Assembly (NCBI GenBank): GCA_944472135.2
Contig: OX235265.1
Location: 39,405,459 to 39,469,458, forward strand
DNA length: 64,000 nucleotides
Direction: 5' to 3'
Source of the DNA: Trichobilharzia regenti
Taxonomy: Eukaryota; Platyhelminthes; Trematoda; Strigeidida; Schistosomatidae
The notes beneath the pieces are model-generated. The model had not been told where the DNA came from and ran no database searches. It saw only the letters and a list, made by a program, of their open reading frames with translations. A program made the translations under genes and the position numbers. Shown one piece after another: positions 10,805 to 21,174 of the stretch; position 1 is the first letter of the stretch; each line of letters begins with the position of its first letter.

Positions 10805-11029
10805 TTACTCCTTTACGTTCCCAGTGGAAGATAGGGCTTTAAGTTAGAGCTTTGAAGTTTCAGCAGCGGTGGTATTTATTTTTACAGGATGGGATTGCTA
10901 GCTTGAAGCCGAATCTTCCCTCTTTACCGGCTTTTATTACTGGCTTGGGAGTGCGTCGGTAGCTGGGGATCGAATCCCGAACCACATGAGGCGTGGTTGG
11001 CGAGCATCCTACCGCTGTGCCACCGACGC
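10805..11029 (-). mobile_element. tRNA-Gly-headed SINE
   Basis: Minus-strand copy whose head begins at 11029 with GCGTCGGTGGCACAGCGGTA and contains B box GGTTCGGGATTCGATCCC-like sequence. The body has TAGCAATCCCATCCTGTAA; the tail has CCCTATCTTCCACTGGGAAC followed by an AT-rich end. The head start coincides with the 5' end of the tRNA-Gly gene sequence in the array at 44.5-64 kb. Confidence 0.82.
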
Positions 11030-11150
11030 ACGCACGCTACACTGTAAATAGTGATTTATTTCGTCTTGTTTTCTCTATGCAATGTGTAACTGTAAACCTT
11101 TCAACTGTTCATCAGTCTTTTGTGTAGTTTTAAGTCTGATTATAATGGTA

Positions 11151-11152
<2 letters not shown>

Positions 11153-11195
<43 letters not shown>
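11153..11195. repeat. (AT)n microsatellite
   Basis: About 42 bp of uninterrupted alternating A and T. Confidence 0.95.
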
Positions 11196-11197
<2 letters not shown>

Positions 11198-11379
11198 GCC
11201 TTAAATTTGTGTTCAGCTCTGCTTTCTAATTCACTTTTTATTAAATTTCTTTATGACCATTTTTTAGCTAAAAACATGGTGTTTTCCCTGTCGCCTTTCT
11301 CTCCTCATTTTTCCGCATGTTTACTTTGAAATATTGTTTACATCACCAATCAGAATTGCATAGAAGAGCATTAAAAGTC

Positions 11380-12710
11380 AGATAGAAAGAAACTTTTCAA
11401 ATACAAAGAATACAGGACCTTGGGCTAAGAGTTGGTTGCATTCTTATTTTTCTGATAGAATGCAGTATACTGTATATAATGGCAAATCTTCTTCTACCTC
11501 GCTTACAAAATCCGGTGTTCCACAAGGTGCTGTCCTCTCTCCTTTTCTTTTTTCTTTCTTTCTACATGACCTGCCTCGTTTAAACGAAACTAACTTTGTC
11601 AAATGTGCAGATGATCTGACTGTATCATTACCTATCACTTCCAAGTCTGCCTGCTCCAAACTTAATAGCTTTCTGTTGGACATCAGCAAGTTGTCTAAGT
11701 CAAATGGTCTTATGTTAAATCCTTCCAAATATCAGGCAGTTAACTTTACTTTCAAGCATCGACGTGACTTACATGAACTAGTTAGTTCGCATGATGCCTG
11801 TAGCATAGATGGCACTGAAATTGAAACCAAATCAAGCATTAAATACCTTAGATTAGTTCTTTCCTCTGACCTTTCATGGTCATCCCACACCTTATCAATC
11901 TCTAAGAAAATGTTTCATCTTACCTTCTACATTGAGAAGTTAAGACAATCAGGTATCAACTAACCCTTACTTCTGCAGTTTGTAAACTTCTGTATTCCAC
12001 CTATTGTACTCTATTGCTCTCCATTAATCTTTCCTGGGCTTCTCAAAAAAGATTATATCATATTACGAAGAGTATTAAATGCTGTGAGTAGGGCTTGTGG
12101 TATGCCACTGCATGAGCTCACCAATATTATAGTTGAGATACACATAAAATCCTGTACACAATGGGCAAAGGCCGTACTGTCAGATCCCCTGCACCCCCTT
12201 TATTCACGCCTATCCCCTTGCATCTCATCAGGTAGGACGAGAAGTTAATATAAGAAGTTATATGCTCGCACCACTAAGTACAAAAATTCTACAATACCCT
12301 ATTTAGCTCGTATTTTATGCGATGGAGATACTGTTAGACGTGAAACATAGAGGTGTTACTATGTAATTAGCAAAGTGAATGGACCCTTTCATCGTTCATC
12401 TTGCTGTAATTTTATGATGTCACCCTTTTTATCGTTTAATTATAACTTAGCGATTTTATTTTTAGTTGTTATTACTATTATTACTATAATTTTATACTTT
12501 ATGCATATTTTTCTCCATATTGCATGCAGTAATTTGCTACGTAGCTGCTATAACAACGTTTTGTTATTATTATTATTATTATGTAATGTTTATTTTTTGT
12601 CGTTTTGAGTAAATTAGATGCAGTATTGTACTGAATGCTGAAAATTCCTTGCTGTAATGTTTTGGGAATAAAGCAAAATTATTATTATTATTATTATTTA
12701 TGAAACCATG
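11380..12710 (+). mobile_element. 5'-truncated CR1/Jockey-like LINE with (ATT)n tail
   Basis: The element begins within a reverse-transcriptase domain and runs through a C-terminal region in a second frame (about 11965-12240, for example RRVLNAVSRACGMPLHELTN). It ends in an AT-rich 3' UTR and an ATT repeat tail at about 12678-12700 (gggaataaagcaaaattatt). It is 5'-truncated, as is usual for LINE insertions, and frameshifted near 11960. Confidence 0.75.
11436..11963 (+). pseudogene. Reverse transcriptase fragment (LINE)
   Basis: A 175-codon frame that also extends upstream in frame (GPWAKSWLHSYF). It shows the RT palm motifs SGVPQGAVLSPFLF (domain 4) and FVKCADDLTV, where the usual F/YADD has become CADD but both catalytic Asp residues remain. 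NGLMLNPSKYQ and IKYLRLVLSSDLSWSSH follow. The order is that of CR1/Jockey-type LINE reverse transcriptases, which copy RNA into DNA at the target site. The frame stops at 11963 and the downstream similarity continues in another frame, so it is frameshifted; the N-terminal endonuclease is absent. Not functional. Confidence 0.8.
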
Positions 12711-12789
12711 CAGAATAAATCTCAAATAAAGAGGTATCAAAAGTATGTTGATTCGTTGGGGGAAACAAATATGGTTGCAATCAATTCTT

Positions 12790-14100
12790 CTAAATGAAAA
12801 GTCAATCTGAACGAACAAATACTCTTCTCAATAATTTCTCTTCACGTTCTTGCAATTGTACAATATGATAATATTGATTGCCGTTACAATAATGGTCAGT
12901 TATCCGACAGATACATTTTCACGTAGATTAACAGACCAGTTACGGGGTGATAAAATATAAATAGTATTTGTATGTCAAGTGTGCAAGGCTGTATTCCATT
13001 ACAAAATACTGTGAAATGGGAGACAATGATGGTGATTAGTCATAATAGATACGTAGATTGTGGGATAGGAGAAATTCAGTAGGCGTCCAATGTTTACCGA
13101 GTAACTGAAAGTTGTCTTACCTAACCTTAGCTCTTCTTCATGCATATACCATTTCAACTGTCTCAAGGTATATAGGGCATACTATAAGATAGGTTCGTCT
13201 GCGAGTTCGAGAGCATTTACGAGCTTGGTTCATCAAGGGTAAACTAAATACATAAAAATCTCGATTCTATTACACTTGGTCGATACTAGACATCGCATCT
13301 ACTCCAACACAGCCTTCAGGGTTGTATACCAAATTCCAAGGTTGATACCACGTACAGTTTACTTACATCTACTGCACATAGCTGAAGCTATTGCAATAAG
13401 ATCGACTGAAAGCATGACTTTGTATCGAAAATGAACACGTTCACACGCTGTTCCTACCGTGACCAAACTTGGATTAAAATTTCTCATTCTCACCAAGATT
13501 GGCTCTCCCACTTATCCTCCTTGGTTCTTTTCTTTTGCTTTGCTTATTATTACAGTTATTATTAATATTCATTATAATTTATACCCTTCATTCAAACTTT
13601 CTTTCAATATTATCGAATTTTCCATTTATAATATCCGAACTTATTATTCGTGATGTATTATCTGTTTTCTGAATATATGCCTCCACCTGTTTCATTTCAC
13701 ATATTAGTTATTTCATGATGAACTTCTCATTGAAGTCATATTATCTCTTTCTTGATGCATTCTACTTTGTCCTATTCACTCACCTGACACAATCTATAAC
13801 CCTGAACTGACTTGTCAAGTTTTTCTATTCCACAATCTACGTATCTATTATGACTAATCACCATCATTGTCTCCCATTTCACAGTATTTTGTAATGGAAT
13901 ACAGCCTTGCACACTTGACATACAAATACTATTTATATTTTATCACCCCGTAACTGGTCTATTAATCTACGTGAAAATGTATCCGTCGGATAACTGACCA
14001 TTATTGTAACGGCAATCAATATTATCATATTGTACAATTGCAAGAACGTGAAGAGAAAATATTGAGAAGAATATTTGTTCGTTCAGATTGACTTTTTATT
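12790..14100 (+). mobile_element. Penelope-like element C bounded by inverted terminal repeats
   Basis: About 12800-13064 is the reverse complement of about 13834-14092 over some 260 bp, with a few mismatches. Between them lies a decayed plus-strand GIY-YIG coding end (13130-13440). The layout matches PLE copies at 1100-2400 and 7440-8110: inverted pLTR, short 3' coding piece, pLTR. Confidence 0.72.
13130..13440 (+). pseudogene. Decayed GIY-YIG domain of Penelope-like element C
   Basis: Broken frames read YIGHTIR, then VRLRVREHLRAWFIKG, and later a segment like IAEAIAIRSTESMTLYRK. These correspond to the YIG, EH-WxxKG and C-terminal blocks of PLE nucleases. Stops and frame changes separate them, so no protein is made. 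Confidence 0.65.
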
Positions 14101-14224
14101 CATGATATGGGAATATTTCACACTAAAATTATATAATTCCTGTAAAGTTGGTTGTTTAGTTGCACTGCAGTTACTCTGTTATCTGGTGATGAGTCACATC
14201 TATTGTGTGAGAGTGGTCGATGAT

Positions 14225-14320
14225 ACTTACTACTCAGCTGCCCAGGCTAAAGTAGGCGGAGAGGGATTCGAACCCGGGAAGTCGTGTGCTTAAACCAGTG
14301 AGCCGTATCTCCACTTCTTC
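14225..14320 (-). mobile_element. tRNA-like SINE fragment (other family)
   Basis: On the minus strand an A-box-like CGGCTCACTGGTTTAAGC precedes a B box GGTTCGAATCCC, at tRNA-like spacing. Neighbouring sequence does not match the two main SINE families here. Confidence 0.5.
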
Positions 14321-14359
14321 TTAAGCTTCATAATGAAATAATGTTGTTGTTTTATTATT

Positions 14360-14650
14360 ATTATACAAACCCTTCGGATGATCCACCGCCAGGGTTCGAA
14401 CCCAGTACCTTCCAGTTACAAGGTGAGCTAGCTCGTAGACCATTAAGCCATTTGGACTCGATCCAATAGCCGGTCCATCAATTCTAACTTCTGCCAATAC
14501 ATGCTACGGAGCGACCATTTCGCAATGTCTTCTTCGATGAGTTACTGCCTCATAGTCAACCGGCTGCAACCTGTTTCTCACAGTTTCCCACTAGAACTCC
14601 AGTTAACTGCCTGAATAGGGCCTGAAATCCTCCAACCAATCAAACAGTAC
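14360..14650 (-). mobile_element. Hammerhead-SINE copy (head and lead region)
   Basis: Antisense copy: B box GGGTTCGAACCCTGG (near 14390-14405), A-box region CTTAATGGTCTACGAGC, lead block AGAAGTTAGAATTGATGG, then the upstream block GGTTGCAGCCGG...CTAGTGGG. The hammerhead side is missing, cut at about 14365. Confidence 0.7.
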
Positions 14651-15019
14651 TTGAAAAGTGACGGATTTTATCTAAACAAGACTTAACATTGACCTTGAAG
14701 TGTCTTGAGCTACCCCCCACCTATCAAGTAGAAAGCATTACAAACTAAGAAAATGGAGTAAAATCAGTTTAGTGTCAGCAGTCGTAAGGCGAGACAAAAA
14801 GGAGTGAGTAATATTACCACTCATATTAACGTATATGGATCACTCCACTGAGCCAGATCACGGTTCCCTACAGTTTAGAAACAATAGTCATTCCGATCCT
14901 TATAGCCCTTACTTTTCTGCTCAAATCAGATCAACATGTAGTAATTTCATTGAGATCTGTGCTTCTAAAAAACCAAAAGCATTAAGCAGGTAAGTGAGAT
15001 TTTTGTATTCAAGTGTTAG

Positions 15020-15400
15020 TTTGTAAGGATTTAATTGGTTACAGGATTTCATCATGAGCTGACATTAGTTATAGAACCATTGGAAAACCTGAGAGTACTG
15101 AACAGCCAACTGTTTCCTCCGTCCTAGTTTGGGACTCTTCAACAGTACCCACCCACCACCACGGTTCGAACACAGGACCTTCTGGTTACATGGCCATCGA
15201 GCTCGTATAAAATTAAGCCACTTGGACCCGATCCAATGACAGCCAGCCCATGAATTCCAAGTTCTGCCAATTCACGACATAGCACGACCCCTAATCAATG
15301 TCTTTGGTGAGTATTTGTCCTCCCACCCGACCTACTGCACCCTACTGGTCACGACTTCTCACTAGAACCGCAGGTAACTAACTAGGTAATTTTTGTTTCA
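15020..15400 (-). mobile_element. Hammerhead-SINE, near full-length copy
   Basis: Antisense copy holding all parts of the family in order on the minus strand: lead region, tRNA-like head with B box (about 15163-15177), hammerhead domain (15095-15148) and the 3' part with CATCATGAAATCCTGTAACC-like sequence near 15040. Useful as a reference copy. Confidence 0.78.
15095..15148 (-). ncRNA. Hammerhead-ribozyme-like domain, GGAG-insertion subtype
   Basis: Minus strand: GTACTG and CAGTAC can pair as stem I, and GTCC/GGAC as stem II. The core reads TTGAAGA instead of CTGATGA. A GGAG insertion sits between stem II and GAAAC, shared with 16612-16661, and extra bases lie in stem III. Structure-derived but probably inactive. 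Confidence 0.55.
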
Positions 15401-16264
15401 CTGGGAATGCTATTCTGATAGACTTAGTTTTTACCCTTGGTTTATGTTGTCTACATAAAGTTTTGATATTGAACTTATTTCCTTGTCTTCTGAATACTGT
15501 TATATCTTGTTTTTGAAAGTACTTCACAGAGTTATCTTTCGACAGTTCTAGATACGTCTTTTTCTTTAATTTTGTAATATCTTCTTCAAGGTAACAGGAG
15601 AATGTGTTTTAATTATTACATATTAGTTATCTTATTTCATAGTATGCGTTTGTACTTATCATCCATTTTATACCATGCATATGTAAAGTTATTTAGCTAA
15701 GGAGGTTTACACGTAATTCAGGTGACTATGAAAATCAGATTAGTACTCGTATATTGTTATTCTTGTACTAACGTGTATGTGTGTTGGTGTATGTATTATA
15801 ACTTCCTCATTTCATTGCCTTAACAGGTGCTTAATTAATATTTATATTATCATTTAGTTAGTTCATTAGGAGAAGAGATTAAATAAAATATGGCAATTTC
15901 TGTAACGTAATTATGACTGATAGAATCTTAAGTTTGTATTCAAAATATTCATTTTTGCTTTGTTCGCTTATAGCCTAGGTACGTTAAATGGCATTTTTTC
16001 AATCGGTACATTAGTATTTGACAATGTTAGAATGTAAATGATATTATTAATGTTATTATTATAGTGCTAGTTAAAATTGCTGTGAAGTTTTGGTATCTGG
16101 GTTTAGTTTTGTGTTCCTAAGATATTGATTATGTAATTTACTTAGGATGCCAAAATTGAGTGTTGCGTAAACCCTGATCTGATCACAGAACGTAGCTGTA
16201 TTAATATCATCCCAATTGAGGTACAACATCTGCTCCATGATTTTGACGTCTAGTCATTATTATA
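15401..16264. other. AT-rich interval, nothing recognised
   Basis: No retroelement motif, tRNA box or splice-bounded coding segment could be seen. Confidence 0.45.
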
Positions 16265-16452
16265 CTGAATCTAATGGAACCCGAAAGGGAGGCGGCGAGT
16301 TGGTCGTCCAAGGGTGACTTCGAGGAGGTCATGCGAGGAGGAGATGAAAGCATGTGGACAGACCTGGAGCAGGGTGAAAAAGTTGTCAGAAAACCGAAGG
16401 CAATGGAGGTGCGCAGCCGAAGCCCTATGTTCCTCTAGGAACTAAAGGATAC

Positions 16453-16505
<53 letters not shown>
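16265..16505 (+). mobile_element. RTE LINE 3' end with (AAT)n tail
   Basis: The plus strand encodes the last blocks of the RTE protein (VGRPRVTSRRSCEEEMKACG, then RQWRCAAEALCSSRN). The conserved 3' end GAAGCCCTATGTTCCTCTAG follows, then an AAT repeat of about 55 bp (16451-16505). Heavily 5'-truncated. The GAAGCCCTATGTTCC block is shared with the tRNA-Gly-headed SINE. Confidence 0.8.
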
Positions 16506-16507
<2 letters not shown>

Positions 16508-16544
16508 GGATGTCACTGAAATAAAATAGTAAGCTGAACCTATT

Positions 16545-16850
16545 ATTATTTGTTGCAGGATTTCATCATGAGCTGACATCGGTTAGCGAGCCACTGGAAA
16601 ACCTGACGGGAGTACTGAACAGCTGTTTCCTCCGTCCTATTTCGAGACTCATCAGCAGTACGCACCCAACACCAGGATTCGAAGCCAAGATCTTCTGGTT
16701 ACAAGGCCACCGAGCTCGTAGACCATTAAGCCACTGGTACCCGATCCAATGGCCAGCCTATAAATTGCAACTTCTGCCAATTCATGACATAGCACGACCA
16801 CTAGCGAATGTCATCGCTGGCGAGTATTTGTCCTCACACCCGACCTGTAA
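16545..16850 (-). mobile_element. Hammerhead-SINE copy, left half of a head-to-head pair
   Basis: Antisense copy with 3' part (16555-16610), hammerhead domain (16612-16661), tRNA-like head with B-box-like sequence near 16675-16690 and lead region to about 16850. It abuts a sense copy in opposite orientation. Confidence 0.75.
16612..16661 (-). ncRNA. Hammerhead-ribozyme-like domain with intact CTGATGA
   Basis: Minus strand: stem I GTACTG/CAGTAC is perfect. The catalytic core CTGATGA is intact, stem II pairs as GTCT/GGAC with one wobble, and GAAAC with a minimal stem III (AC, loop AGCT, GT) is present. The cleavage triplet is GTT. The only clear defect is a GGAG insertion between stem II and GAAAC. 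This is the best-preserved core of the set. Confidence 0.65.
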
Positions 16851-16985
16851 CGGGTTCGAGCTCCGGTGGGTGCGTACTTCTGAAGAGTTCAAAACTAGAA
16901 CGAAACAGCTGTCCAGTACTCCCAGATTTTCCAATAGTTCTCTAACCGATGCCAGCTCATGACGAAATACTGTAACCAATCAAAC
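16851..16985 (+). mobile_element. Hammerhead-SINE copy, right half of a head-to-head pair
   Basis: Starts at a B-box-like CGGGTTCGAGCTCCGG and continues through the hammerhead domain (16874-16919). It then runs into the family 3' part TTCCAATAGTTCTCTAACCG. The tRNA A-box half is absent at the junction. Confidence 0.75.
16874..16919 (+). ncRNA. Hammerhead-ribozyme-like domain with compensated stem II
   Basis: Stem II reads GTTC/GAAC, whereas other copies have GTCC/GGAC, so both sides changed and pairing is preserved. GAAAC, the AGCT mini-loop, GTC and CAGTAC are intact. The core is CTGAAGA (one change) and stem I has one mismatch (GTACTT). Confidence 0.65.
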
Positions 16986-16999
16986 TAAATCCCCACCAA

Positions 17000-17470
17000 C
17001 CAAAACTTGTGTGTTACGCATGCCTAGTCATCGCCTTCCTCAGCAGGCAATGTTAGCTGACATAGGGTCAGGCTGGAAAAGAGCTAGCGGCGGTCAAACC
17101 AAAACATGGCTTCATCAGTCAATGAAATCTACAACAGTTAGTCTAAGCCACATAAAAAGGTGTAGACTTCGTGACTAGTTGGGGTCCTCGGGACGGTAAA
17201 AACCAATGGTTGGAAATAATTGGTGACACGGCTCAAAGTGATCGTTCTCAATGGCTGGTGCACATACATCCACTTCTTGTGACTTATGATTTCCAATGAA
17301 ACTATATTGTTCTTCGTTGTTACTCTTCCTTTGTCTCACACTTCTGCTTACTATCTCTATTTTGCATTTCTTGTACTTTGTTCTCTTGCTTTGTGTGCTA
17401 CATGTGGGGGGTGTGGCGACTTCAACTGGTGCACATTGGTGCAAAGTTCTATGTCGAAAACAGACAGATA
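17000..17470 (+). mobile_element. LINE 3' end (third family)
   Basis: A plus-strand frame reads VLRMPSHRLPQQAMLADIGS followed by WKRASGGQTKTWLHQSMK and, after a frame change, a W-x-P-RD segment near 17180. This is the C-terminal tail of a non-LTR retrotransposon. A pyrimidine-rich 3' UTR follows to about 17470. Related in type to 9170-9508 but not the same family. Frame broken. Confidence 0.68.
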
Positions 17471-17474
17471 GACA

Positions 17475-17830
17475 TTATTATTCCCTTAGGTTCCTAGGAG
17501 AATATATGGCTTCAACAGTATATCAACGTTTCATCCTGTTCTCTGTAGTCCTTTTCAGCTGGTTCCACCACTGTCTATCAGCTTTCATCTCATTCTCACA
17601 CGTTCTCCTCCATTTCGTCCTTGAACCCCAATTCATCGTTTCACATTTAGATTCCGTTGGAAGACCTGACGTGTGATACTACTCAGTGGGCTACTCAGCG
17701 TTTGTCTAATCCATCTATATTTTCCTTGGTAGAGTTGTTGAACAATAGATTTTTGGATGATTCCTTCCCAGAGTCCCGCATGGAACCGTATGCTTTTGGT
17801 GATGCGCGTAGCAAGTCTATGCAACATAGA
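17475..17830 (-). mobile_element. RTE LINE 3' fragment
   Basis: Minus-strand similarity to the RTE C-terminus: GKYRWIRQTLSSPLSSITRQ in one frame, then the 3' end with the CATATATTCTCCTAGGAACC-like tail near 17480-17520. Stops and a frame change show decay. Confidence 0.65.
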
Positions 17831-18559
17831 AAAGAAGTGAACTCACACCACTAAGAAAAATGTTTCTTTTTACTTCATTTACAACACAATTCTTCTTTTA
17901 AGTATTCATTGTGACAATACGTCAAGTTAAAGAGATACATTGGAAGCTTTGTAAGGCGACAACTTGCATAATCACATGTTTCATTCTTTTATGAAGAATC
18001 ATTTCTTGAATTCATATACTTTTGAACACTGGTCAAATCGTGTTTATTATTCCACTAGAAAAATGGTACAACGTTGTTTTTCTAGATTTGTTATGTTTTT
18101 TGGACTTTAGGGCAAATTATTGTATAGAAATTCTTGAGCAAGTTCATTGATCACAAAGAAGTAACATTTGTATGTGTATGTGTGTATGTGTTCTGTTATG
18201 CTTAATTTTAGAGCATGTAATTTTAAACACTTTAATCAATTGTAAATCTGTGTGAATAGTCCACTTACGGACATGAGAATTTTGATAGCCCTCCGTACTC
18301 TGTCTACCTCCGAAATCGTTTAGTCGTGTTAATACAATGTATGCAGTTATAATGCACAGGAAAATAAAGCCTGCTTACAATTCATTTTGTTTATTTTAAT
18401 ATATGACTTACATTAGTGTCGGCAAAGTACTTCTGTAAACTTTAATGGTAATTGTTTTAAAGCAAAATTTGTTGTTAAGTTTGTTTTAAGGGATTTCGGT
18501 GGAAAATTCTGTGAAGAGGTTCTTTCCGAAAGATATTCTTTTGTAAGAAAAAACACAGT
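17831..18559. other. AT-rich interval, nothing recognised
   Basis: No motif, box or exon recognised. Confidence 0.45.
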
Positions 18560-18700
18560 TTTTGTTCAGTGAAGAAATATCCGATGAGGGAATTGAATCA
18601 TAGGATATTTCTTATAAAAACTATATACATACGATTGTACAGCTTGATAATAAACTCGTTGAAAAGCATGTCTTTGCTGAATCACTTCTTTTGATTTTTT
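18560..18700 (+). mobile_element. Probable PLE lineage B terminal-repeat fragment
   Basis: Contains CGATTGTACAGCTTGATAAT and GAAAAG...TCTTTGCTGAA, matching in order the pLTR blocks at 8018-8075 and 5950-6010. Diverged, with no coding part. Confidence 0.5.
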
Positions 18701-18714
18701 ATATGTCTCAAAGT

Positions 18715-18957
18715 GAGTCGGTGACACAGTGGTAGAATGCTCACCAACCACGCCTCATGTGGTTCGGGGTTCAATTCCCGACCGACGCACTCCTCTACCT
18801 CGCTAAGCCAGTAATAAGACTGGTAAAGAGGGGAGGTTGGGCATGAGGCTAGCCACCCCATCCTGTAAAAATAAATAAACACCACTGCTACAGAGACTTC
18901 AGGACACTAGTTTGAAACCCTATGTTCCACTGGGAATGTGAAGGAATTAAAAAAAAG
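18715..18957 (+). mobile_element. tRNA-Gly-headed SINE
   Basis: Head GAGTCGGTGACACAGTGGTA then GAATGCTCACCAACCACG and B box GGGGTTCAATTCCCGACCGA. This is among the closest SINE heads to the tRNA-Gly gene. The body has CTCGCTAAGCCAGTAATAAG and the tail has ACCCTATGTTCCACTGGGAA followed by an A-rich end. Confidence 0.85.
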
Positions 18958-19164
18958 TGTCTAATTAGGATTTTCCACGAAGAAATATTTATTTTCACTG
19001 ATTTCATATTCAACCTATACAGTCGTATTTATTCTATAGAAAAAGGTATTAAGTGGCACTAAAAATTGCTTTATCGATATACATATGATAAGAATAAAGA
19101 TAATCAACATGATGTTTACGAGGGGGGGGGTAGAGTTGAAGTGGATGAATTTCATAATGGTTTA

Positions 19165-19885
19165 TTATTATTTCCTTTAATTCCTAGAGGAACATAGGGC
19201 TTCAGCCAAACGTCTCCATTGCGTTCGGTTCTCTGCTAAAGTTTTCATCTGGCTCCAAGTCTGCCCACATACTTTCATATCCTCTTCACATGACCTCCTC
19301 CAAGTCACCCTTGCAATGACGACCAACTTGCCGCTTCCCTTTCGCGTTCCACTCAAGCAATGGCTTGTCTAGTGATGTCACTTGATGGTTTCCTCAGAGT
19401 ATGGCCAGCCAATCCACCTCCATTTCTTCCAGCATATTTGTTGCACAATCAGTTCCTGGTTGATTCGCTCATTGCCAGAGATCCCTGTTGCTGATGTTTT
19501 CTGGCCGGTCATCTGACTTTGAGTGAAGTATTGAGCGAAGACAGCTGTCGATGAAGGTGTGTAGTTTGTTTGATGTGCTCTTCATGACGCGCCAAGTATC
19601 TGATCCGTATAGTGAGTGGCAGTGACTTCACATTGGAGTTGAAAATCCGGATCTTATTTTTGATGCTGAGTGCTGTTGACCTCCACACAGACATGAGAGT
19701 AATGAAAGCTTGCCTTGCTTTCCCGATTCTTGCTTTGATATCCTCATCAGTTCCGCTGGCCTGTAGTTGAAACGATGCTTCCCAGGTAGATGGGTAGGTA
19801 AAGGAGGTTGTTTCTTTTAGGTTCCTCTCATTTATGCCAGCTGATTGTTGTCTGTTGTTGTTGTTTCTGTTGGTGTTGCCCATAA
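19165..19885 (-). mobile_element. RTE LINE 3' fragment with a 124-codon open frame
   Basis: The minus strand encodes the post-RT region of an RTE protein: LKETTSFTYPSTWEASFQ, TDEDIKARIGKARQAF and KIRIFNSNVKS, later a WRWIG block in another frame. The 3' end GAAGCCCTATGTTCCTCTAG lies near 19185-19205, followed by AT-rich tail. The frame 19509-19883 is open, but RT catalytic motifs and endonuclease are missing. Confidence 0.8.
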
Positions 19886-20838
19886 TTGTTTACAGGTTAT
19901 TAAATAATTGAGTCGGATTCTGATGAAGAAACTGTGGCTTACAAAGCGAAACGTTCAATAAAATCTTGTTTTGATTTTTTCTTTAACATGCTGGTATTAT
20001 TTTACATAGTTTATAATTATTCAATCTAACTCGCCGCTCAAATTATTCCAGAAAATTCGTAACATCTACGGTCTAGGAACTTATAGGTCAAGTTTCGTCA
20101 AAAAATTAAAACTGCGATTATGATAACAATAAAGAAAGTGAAAATAAAATAAAATGGAGTGAATTCAAGTGGTAAAATAGAATAAAATTTTTAAAAAAAA
20201 CATTACTGTAACCAAGGTAAAGAAAGCGGTTTAACAAAACTTTTTTAAGTATATAGTTTAGGTTTTTTGTCTATGAACCGTTAAAGGTTTAGCTATACAT
20301 AAGTGAATTTGGCCGTGTGGATAACTTTAAAGAAGTCACATGGGACTGAATGACCTGACTCTACAATCGAAGACTTCATCATTATATGTTCGTTTCTCAT
20401 CAACCAAACTGGGTAGGGTTCAGCTACATGTTTCTGGAGAACACGTTTGCAACATCCAGTGTAATCAGTTCCACAGGGATATATGATAGATTAAATACTC
20501 ATACGTGGTAGTTTATCCTTGACGCATTGTCGAATCATACTTCGGCCAGAGAAGTCATAGAACTTATCATAAAGAATCTGCTTTATTAGTAATAGTGTTA
20601 AGAAGACGCTAGTCAATACCAAAAGAAAACATGGTTGGCGGTAAAATTCGAGTCATTGGCTGACCAGATTTAATCTCTCTGTGTGCCAGCTAAAGTATGA
20701 AACTCAATAGTGAACTTTATTAAGATGGATGTCGCTTTCATGAGATATATGTGATCTCATTTTTCATTTCGTGTAATCTTATTATGGTATTATTATTATT
20801 ATTATTAGTAGTAGTAGTAGTATTAGTAGTAGTAGTAG
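19886..20838. other. Interval with microsatellite, no gene recognised
   Basis: Mostly AT-rich. A CTGATGAAG...GCGAAACG stretch at 19913-19945 resembles PLE terminal sequence. ATT/AGT trinucleotide repeats at about 20788-20838 form the target of the LTR element. Confidence 0.5.
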
Positions 20839-21174
20839 TGTAACAACAGAAGACAAGGGCCAGGCAACAGATCGTTTTATTATGAAAATCAACACGTATT
20901 TATACATATTTCACATACATTATTATAGCTTATGCAAGTAGACAAGCGCAGTCATCTGGTTGGTTGTTTATCAGAAGTTAGGCAGACAAACGCAGACTTC
21001 TGATTGGCTGTTTCGGGATTCCTCGGCAAATAGAGTTCTCTATCTGCGAATCATATTTTGCCACGTTAACTTTGCTGTGATTGGTTGTTGAATCAGCCTT
21101 GTTCATATTTTCTCACGGCCCATATTAACGTAGATTAGTGTCAACCAATCGGCTAGCAGCCTGCCCTCACCACA
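20839..21174 (-). repeat. 3' LTR
   Basis: Left copy of the 336-bp LTR; 3' LTR with respect to the minus-strand element. Preceded on that strand by the purine tract GACGGGGGGACGAG. Differs from the other LTR by ctgcc versus ctgct near its right end. Confidence 0.88.

Noticed and set aside
17175..17444. 89-codon minus-strand frame
   Set aside because: It is the antisense shadow of a LINE 3' end and its pyrimidine-rich UTR.
18715..18790. SINE heads as functional tRNA genes
   Set aside because: Arms contain mismatches and insertions, and each head continues directly into a conserved non-tRNA body and A tail.
19913..19945. CTGATGAAG...GCGAAACGTT as a hammerhead ribozyme
   Set aside because: The boxes are present but the sequence between them cannot form stem II and stem I is weak. 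More likely PLE or other repeat sequence with chance boxes.
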